Source: JAAZMI01 sp964603615
GTDB lineage: Bacteria; Bacillota; Dethiobacteria; DTU022; UBA8154
DNA: 64,000 nucleotides
Direction of reading: 5' to 3'
Assembly (NCBI GenBank): GCA_964603615.1
Contig: CAZRVU010000001.1
Coordinates: 142,621-206,620, forward strand
Shown here: piece after piece, positions 59,899-64,000 of the stretch
How positions within the stretch are numbered: the stretch's first letter is position 1
How the letters are laid out: every line of letters begins with the position of its first letter
Translations under genes and position numbers: made by a program
Notes under the pieces: model-generated
Database searches by the model: none
What the model was told of the DNA's origin: nothing
The model's input: only the letters and a program-made list of their open reading frames with translations

Positions 59899-60606
59899 AT
59901 GACCATCAAACTTTTAATTGTAGATGATCATCCCATGGTCAGGGAAGGTTTATCGGCTATGCTAGCTACCAGCGAAAAAATTTCTTTGTTGGGCTGTTGC
60001 AGTAACAGTGAAGAAGCAATCAAGGCAGTACTGGAAAAAAACCCCGATGTTATTCTCATGGATATCAAAATGGAAGGGAAAAACGGTATTGAAACAACCA
60101 AAGAGATATTGAGTATGAAACCCCAAGTCAAAATAATATTCCTAACTGTTTTCGAGGATTCCGAATCAATTCGACAGGCCCTACAATCAGGTGCAGCCGG
60201 CTATATTTTAAAACATGTTTCCCGGGATAAATTGATCGATACTATTATCCGTGTTTTTAATGGAGAAACGGTTATCGAGCCGGCAGTTTTACATCAAATA
60301 GTCCATGACTATACCCGTTTAAGTCAAAAAGTTGCTCAAATTAATGAACCGCTGGAAGAGGAAAAAATGGAAACGTTGACGCCGCGTGAACAGGAGATTC
60401 TACAGCATTTAGTTAAAGGTCTTACTAATAAGGAGATATCCTCAGCTACTAATTTAGCAGTAGATACAGTAAAAACTCACCTCCGCAATATTTTTCGCAA
60501 GTTCGGGGTTAAAAACAGAACACAAGCCATTACCCGTGCCATGAAATTGAGCCAAGGCCCGGAGAACAACCTTTTCTATAATTTCAGAACTATAGGGCGG
60601 GAGTAG
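59899..60606 (+). CDS. NarL/FixJ-type response regulator
   Basis: Receiver domain (about 1-120) with acidic pair Asp9-Asp10, phosphoacceptor Asp55 in L-M-D-I-K-M and Thr/Lys motif residues, then a LuxR-type helix-turn-helix (about 155-215) with L-T-P-R-E-Q-E-I-L and V-K-T-H-L-R-N-I-F-R-K. 235 residues. The ATG at 59899 has a GGAGG site; earlier in-frame codons overlap the kinase. Partner of the preceding kinase; targets probably include the convergent TRAP operon or the reductase operon (inference from position). Confidence 0.92.
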   Translation: MTIKLLIVDDHPMVREGLSAMLATSEKISLLGCCSNSEEAIKAVLEKNPDVILMDIKMEGKNGIETTKEILSMKPQVKIIFLTVFEDSESIRQALQSGAAGYILKHVSRDKLIDTIIRVFNGETVIEPAVLHQIVHDYTRLSQKVAQINEPLEEEKMETLTPREQEILQHLVKGLTNKEISSATNLAVDTVKTHLRNIFRKFGVKNRTQAITRAMKLSQGPENNLFYNFRTIGRE

Positions 60607-60761
60607 CCCACAGTCACCCCCGCCCCAATATTTAAGGTTCCGGTTTTTTTAAAAAATAACGTGAATTTTATCCGGGGAACAATACTTCTTTTCCTGACTT
60701 TTAGCCTCTTTTCCTCTTTCAAATGTTTCCTTTGCTCAATATTTCTTCCCAGTGCAATTAT

Positions 60762-62072
60762 TTAATAAGAAACAAATCTGCCAAGGGTAGTCGTAATTGA
60801 CGGAAAAGCAATTAAAACAGCCAAACAAAGAATCAGGGCAAAAAGAAAAGGCCAAATTCCTTTAAAAATAGTCTCCAGGGGGACTTCCTTAGCGATGCCC
60901 TTAATAATGTAGACATTCATCCCCACTGGCGGGGTGATTACCCCCATAGCCACTACCATGACGACAATTACACCAAACCAGATAGGATCATAACCCAGGG
61001 TGGTTACCGCTACTGGATAAAAAATCGGAATAGTGAGCAAGACCAAGGCTAAGGCATCAATAAAGCATCCCAACACCAAATAGATGGCGAGAACGATTGC
61101 CATAATAGCATAGGGTGGTAAAGGCAGCCCTCCAGCCCAACTGGCCAGCGCAAAAGGAATGCGGCTGACAGCCATAAAGCGGCCAAAAATTACTGATCCG
61201 GCGACGAGGAGCATAATCATCGCCGTTGTCCGCGTTGTATCCAACAGCGATCTTTTCAGCGCCTCCCAGCTTAACCTTCTTTCCAGAAGGGTCAGAACCA
61301 AAACCCCGCCGGCGCCTATTGCCCCTGCCTCCGTAGGAGTAAACCACCCGAAGAACAGGCCCCCCAGGGAAAGCGCAAAAATTATTGCCACCTCCCAAAG
61401 ACCGCCACCAAGCGCTTTAAACCTTTCCCCCCATGCTGTTTTTGGACCAGGCGGTCCTAAAGAGGGGTTGCGGGAAGTGAGAAAGTATATCGTTCCCATA
61501 TAAAAAAGCATCAAAAGTATCCCCGGGACAATACCGGCGATAAAGAGTTTGCCAATCGATTGCTCGGTAGCAATGCCGTAAACAATAAAAATAACACTGG
61601 GCGGGATCAACACCCCCAGGGCTCCACCAGATGCAACGCTAGCCGTGGATAAAGAAACATCGTAATTATATTTTTTCATTTCCGGCAGGGCTATGGCACC
61701 AATAGTTGCAGCCGTGGCAGTATTAGAGCCACATACTGCCCCAAAAAGGGCGCAGGTTGCCTGCGTTGCGATAGCCAGACCTCCCGGCAAGTGCCCGATT
61801 ACCTTATAGGCCAGATTGTACAACCGTGCGCCAATCCCCGAATAAAAAGCCAAAAACCCCATCCAGACAAACATGGGGATTACGCTCAGAGAATAAGAAG
61901 CAAAAGAATTATATAAATCCTTGGCGACCACCCTAAAAGCGGCCTCTGGGGTAGAAAGATAACTAAAACCTAAAAAACCCACAAAACCCATAGCATAAGC
62001 GATGGGCATACCTAGAGCTAAAAAAACAAAAAAACCAATGATCCCTATTGCACCCGCCAGCAGGGGGCTCAT
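60762..62072 (-). CDS. TRAP transporter large permease DctM (system 2)
   Basis: Main membrane subunit, 436 residues, about 12 hydrophobic helices. G-M-P-I-A-Y-A-M-G at the start, G-S-N-T-A-T-A-A-T-I-G-A, G-V-L-I-P-P-S-V-I-F and late P-P-V-G-M-N-V-Y. Overlaps dctQ by 4 bases. The overall sequence is similar to system 1 DctM but clearly distinct. Confidence 0.93.
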   Translation of the reverse strand: MSPLLAGAIGIIGFFVFLALGMPIAYAMGFVGFLGFSYLSTPEAAFRVVAKDLYNSFASYSLSVIPMFVWMGFLAFYSGIGARLYNLAYKVIGHLPGGLAIATQATCALFGAVCGSNTATAATIGAIALPEMKKYNYDVSLSTASVASGGALGVLIPPSVIFIVYGIATEQSIGKLFIAGIVPGILLMLFYMGTIYFLTSRNPSLGPPGPKTAWGERFKALGGGLWEVAIIFALSLGGLFFGWFTPTEAGAIGAGGVLVLTLLERRLSWEALKRSLLDTTRTTAMIMLLVAGSVIFGRFMAVSRIPFALASWAGGLPLPPYAIMAIVLAIYLVLGCFIDALALVLLTIPIFYPVAVTTLGYDPIWFGVIVVMVVAMGVITPPVGMNVYIIKGIAKEVPLETIFKGIWPFLFALILCLAVLIAFPSITTTLGRFVSY

Positions 62073-62557
62073 ACCTTAACCCCCTTCCTGATGCTCTCTA
62101 TTACTTTAAGCAGCACAACCAGAGCCAGCACCAGCAGGCTAAAGGCCACAATATAGACAAAAGGGTAAAAGGCAGTCTTTGTTGTCGGTGAAACTTCCCC
62201 ACTAAGAACCATGCTCTGCGCATAGATTCCGGTGTGCCAGGCGGCAAGAACGAGAAAAGCCATAGAAATAAGACCGATGATGACCTCTACAACCGCTTGT
62301 ACTTTTAAGGAGAACCGCTCCAGCAAAAAAGTTACTGCAATATGGCTGTTCTGGATTGCACAATAAGCTAAAGCCAGACCAATAAGCAGAGCAGCCAAAA
62401 AGCCAACATACTCATAGGTACCTAAAATAGGTTTCTTTATACTTATGCGTAAAATAACATTACTTACAACCAGCGCCATGAGAGCAAATGTAGCCCAAGC
62501 AGCAACCGTATCAAAAAAACGACATATTTTGTTCGTAACTTCTGTTAGCCGTTCCAT
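62069..62557 (-). CDS. TRAP transporter small permease DctQ (system 2)
   Basis: Four-helix small subunit of about 162 residues. Features include the early hydrophobic helix A-A-W-A-T-F-A-L-M-A, Y-E-Y-V-G-F-L-A-A-L-L, A-Y-C-A-I-Q-N-S-H-I-A-V-T-F-L, and a final helix. The ATG at 62557 has AGGAGG at a workable distance; a GTG four codons earlier is too close. Lies after the dctP-dctQ hairpin. Confidence 0.88.
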   Translation of the reverse strand: MERLTEVTNKICRFFDTVAAWATFALMALVVSNVILRISIKKPILGTYEYVGFLAALLIGLALAYCAIQNSHIAVTFLLERFSLKVQAVVEVIIGLISMAFLVLAAWHTGIYAQSMVLSGEVSPTTKTAFYPFVYIVAFSLLVLALVVLLKVIESIRKGVKV

Positions 62558-62593
62558 ACCAGCCACCACCTCCTGTCTTTTTAAAAATAAGGG

Positions 62594-62649
62594 ATTGTAT
62601 GAACACCTAGGAAAGCGGTTAATTTAACTCTCTGTGGTGTTCATACAAT
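62594..62649 (-). other. perfect inverted repeat between dctP and dctQ (system 2)
   Basis: ATTGTATGAACACC at 62594-62607 and its exact complement at 62636-62649, separated by 28 bases, in the 125-base dctP-dctQ gap. The 14-bp stem could slow or partly stop transcription, or protect the dctP mRNA 3' end, giving more binding protein than permease. Confidence 0.6.
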
Positions 62650-62682
62650 TCCGGTTCCCTTTAACTAGAATATAAGCCAACA

Positions 62683-63774
62683 CTATTTATAAATTTCGTT
62701 ATATTTGTCTGCCAGTTTTTTCGCCACTGCCAGGGCTTCTTGGCCCGGCAACCCCTTTTCTTCCATTTCAGTCACGAAGTCTTCCTGAATTGGCTCTACA
62801 AGAGCAATCCATTTGGCTTGTTCTTCTGCTGAAAGTTCGATCAGTTGCTGTCCTGTTTCTTCAACAGCAAATTTTAAACCTGATTCGTTTATCTTATCCC
62901 AATGACCGATTACCTCGTCATCAAAAAACTTTTCGTTCGTTTGCCTAATCGTTTCTTGTAAGTCTGCCGGTAAAGAGTTCCAAACATCTTTATTGATGGT
63001 TGTAAAGAAAAGGGTATTGTAAAGAAATGGCGTAAAGGTGAGATATTCAGTAACTTCAGCGTGTCTCCAACCCTCCAAGGTTTCGAGGGGAGATAGATTT
63101 CCTTTAACAACTCCCTTTTGCAAAGATTCGTAAGTATCAGATTGTGGCATAGCTACGGGAATTGCTCCCAACATTTCCAGGGATTTGGCACTTAAACCGG
63201 TAGCCCTGATCTCCATCCCCTGCAGGTCTTCTAGACGCCTGATCGGCTCCTTGGTGAACAAATCCCCCGGGCCGGTTGCAAAAACGAACAACATTTCGGT
63301 ATCTTTTAGCTCCTCGGGATTTAACTCCTTAATACCTTCCCAGGCTACTTTAGCGGCTACTTTTGAATTGCTATAAATAATACCAGGCAATTCAAAAACT
63401 TCTGTCAGTGGGAAACGCCCCCTGGTATAAGCAAAACAAGAAATGCCGATATCCGCAATGCCCGTAACAACCCCATCGTAGATCTCTGGTGCTTTTAATA
63501 GGGTTTCACCCGGATAACTTGTAATAGAAATTTGACCGTCGGTAGCTTCATAAATTGCTTTACTCCAGGCAGGTACGACCTCTGTTTCAATGGTGTGTGA
63601 GGCAGGCCAGAAATGGGCCAGTTTAAGGTCTAGTTTGATCGGCTCTGGCTCTGCTTCTGTAGCCTCCCCTGCCGGTCCTTCAGTTGGTGGTGCAGACGGC
63701 GCGCAACCTACCACTGCCAAAAGCATAACAACAACCAATAAGGCCACCATCAACGAAAACAGACTTTTTTTCAA
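62683..63774 (-). CDS. TRAP substrate-binding lipoprotein DctP (system 2)
   Basis: Solute receptor of 363 residues. Lipoprotein signal with lipobox A-V-V-G-C (Cys24), then a low-complexity linker rich in Pro and Glu. The mature domain has L-A-H-F-W-P, G-E-T-L-L-K-A-P-E-I-Y-D-G-V, and the carboxylate-binding E-I-R-A-T-G segment. Sequence is clearly different from system 1 DctP, so the ligand is probably different. A strong promoter lies upstream at 63940-63968. Confidence 0.92.
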   Translation of the reverse strand: MKKSLFSLMVALLVVVMLLAVVGCAPSAPPTEGPAGEATEAEPEPIKLDLKLAHFWPASHTIETEVVPAWSKAIYEATDGQISITSYPGETLLKAPEIYDGVVTGIADIGISCFAYTRGRFPLTEVFELPGIIYSNSKVAAKVAWEGIKELNPEELKDTEMLFVFATGPGDLFTKEPIRRLEDLQGMEIRATGLSAKSLEMLGAIPVAMPQSDTYESLQKGVVKGNLSPLETLEGWRHAEVTEYLTFTPFLYNTLFFTTINKDVWNSLPADLQETIRQTNEKFFDDEVIGHWDKINESGLKFAVEETGQQLIELSAEEQAKWIALVEPIQEDFVTEMEEKGLPGQEALAVAKKLADKYNEIYK

Positions 63775-63939
63775 AGAAATGACCTCCCCATCTGTTTATT
63801 ATTTTCCAAAGCTTTTAATTTGTTTCTTTTCTCGCCCCCTTTCTTCCTGAATAGTCGGACGATAAAATCTATTGTGCATCCTTCTACAAAAGAAAGGCAT
63901 CCCTGGTTTCATAAATTAGTAATTCCTGCCACTTTCATC

Positions 63940-63968
63940 AGTATATTATAAGGCGAAACAATTGTCAA
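63940..63968 (-). promoter_or_regulatory. sigma-A-type promoter of the TRAP operon (system 2)
   Basis: On the minus strand: TTGACA (63963-63968), a 17-base spacer, TATACT (63940-63945). Transcription would begin near 63933 and leave a leader of about 160 bases before dctP. No gene is seen between 63775 and the right edge of the window. Confidence 0.6.
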
Positions 63969-64000
63969 TATTATTCTGAAATGCCCCTTATGTGCCTCTT

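Overview
The window reads as chromosome of a strictly anaerobic, moderately low-GC Gram-positive bacterium (Firmicutes, Peptococcaceae- or Syntrophomonadaceae-like). The evidence is the nusA-rimP / ispG-rseP-dxr-cdsA-uppS-frr-pyrH gene order, strong AGGAGG-type ribosome binding sites, TTG and GTG starts, FakA/DegV proteins and Gram-positive-type promoters. The oxygen-sensitive catabolic enzymes (glycyl radical enzyme, ATP-dependent aromatic reductase, ferredoxin-linked 2-oxoacid oxidoreductase, molybdenum hydroxylase) suggest an organism living on aromatic or organic acids, possibly in syntrophy. No rRNA, tRNA, CRISPR array, phage or complete insertion sequence was seen.

Layout. (1) 1-14.5 kb: a conserved housekeeping block, all on the minus strand: rnpM (partial), nusA, rimP, a family 2 glycosyltransferase, ispG, rseP, dxr, cdsA, uppS, a small unknown protein, frr, pyrH, a UPF0261 protein, fakA, a DegV protein and a PaaI-type thioesterase. 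(2) 14.9-23.8 kb: benzoyl-CoA-type ring degradation and beta-oxidation: 6-hydroxycyclohexene-carbonyl-CoA dehydrogenase (had), cyclohexadiene-carbonyl-CoA hydratase (dch), an acyl-CoA ligase, a flavoprotein, crotonase, 3-hydroxyacyl-CoA dehydrogenase, and a DUF35/thiolase pair. (3) 24.1-29.4 kb: a three-subunit molybdenum hydroxylase of the xanthine dehydrogenase family with a PadR regulator and a DUF1847 protein. (4) 29.5-41.2 kb: a glycyl radical enzyme system: acyl-CoA ligase, TRAP transporter (dctM, dctQ, dctP), activating enzyme, MmgE/PrpD protein, glycyl radical enzyme and a GntR/FCD regulator, with duplicated promoter-operator modules in front of the radical enzyme gene. (5) 41.6-57.9 kb: two more acyl-CoA ligases, IorAB, and all subunits of a class I (ATP-dependent) benzoyl-CoA reductase-like enzyme, split into a two-gene Fe-S part (47.6-49.9 kb) and a two-gene ATPase part plus ferredoxin (55.9-57.9 kb). 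Between the two parts lie a D-2-hydroxyacid dehydrogenase, an amidohydrolase, a second DUF35/thiolase pair, an SDR and a methyltransferase. (6) 58.2-63.8 kb: a NarL-type two-component system and a second TRAP transporter.

How the genes fit together (inference): acids enter through the TRAP systems and are activated by one of four AMP-forming ligases. Benzoyl-CoA or a similar aryl-CoA is reduced by the class I reductase using ferredoxin, perhaps re-reduced by IorAB. The diene is processed by Dch and Had, and the opened ring goes through crotonase, Hbd and thiolase. The ring-opening hydrolase (Oah/BamA) is not in the window. The radical enzyme cluster looks like a separate pathway. Its enzyme lacks the Cys-X-Glu signature of the well-known eliminases, and I cannot assign its substrate; I regard it as the best candidate for an undescribed system. 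A 49-base element conserved at about 90% lies upstream of both dch and the first reductase gene and may coordinate the ring-reduction regulon. Two copies of a ~205-bp MITE-like repeat, and a third element with related ends, are also present.
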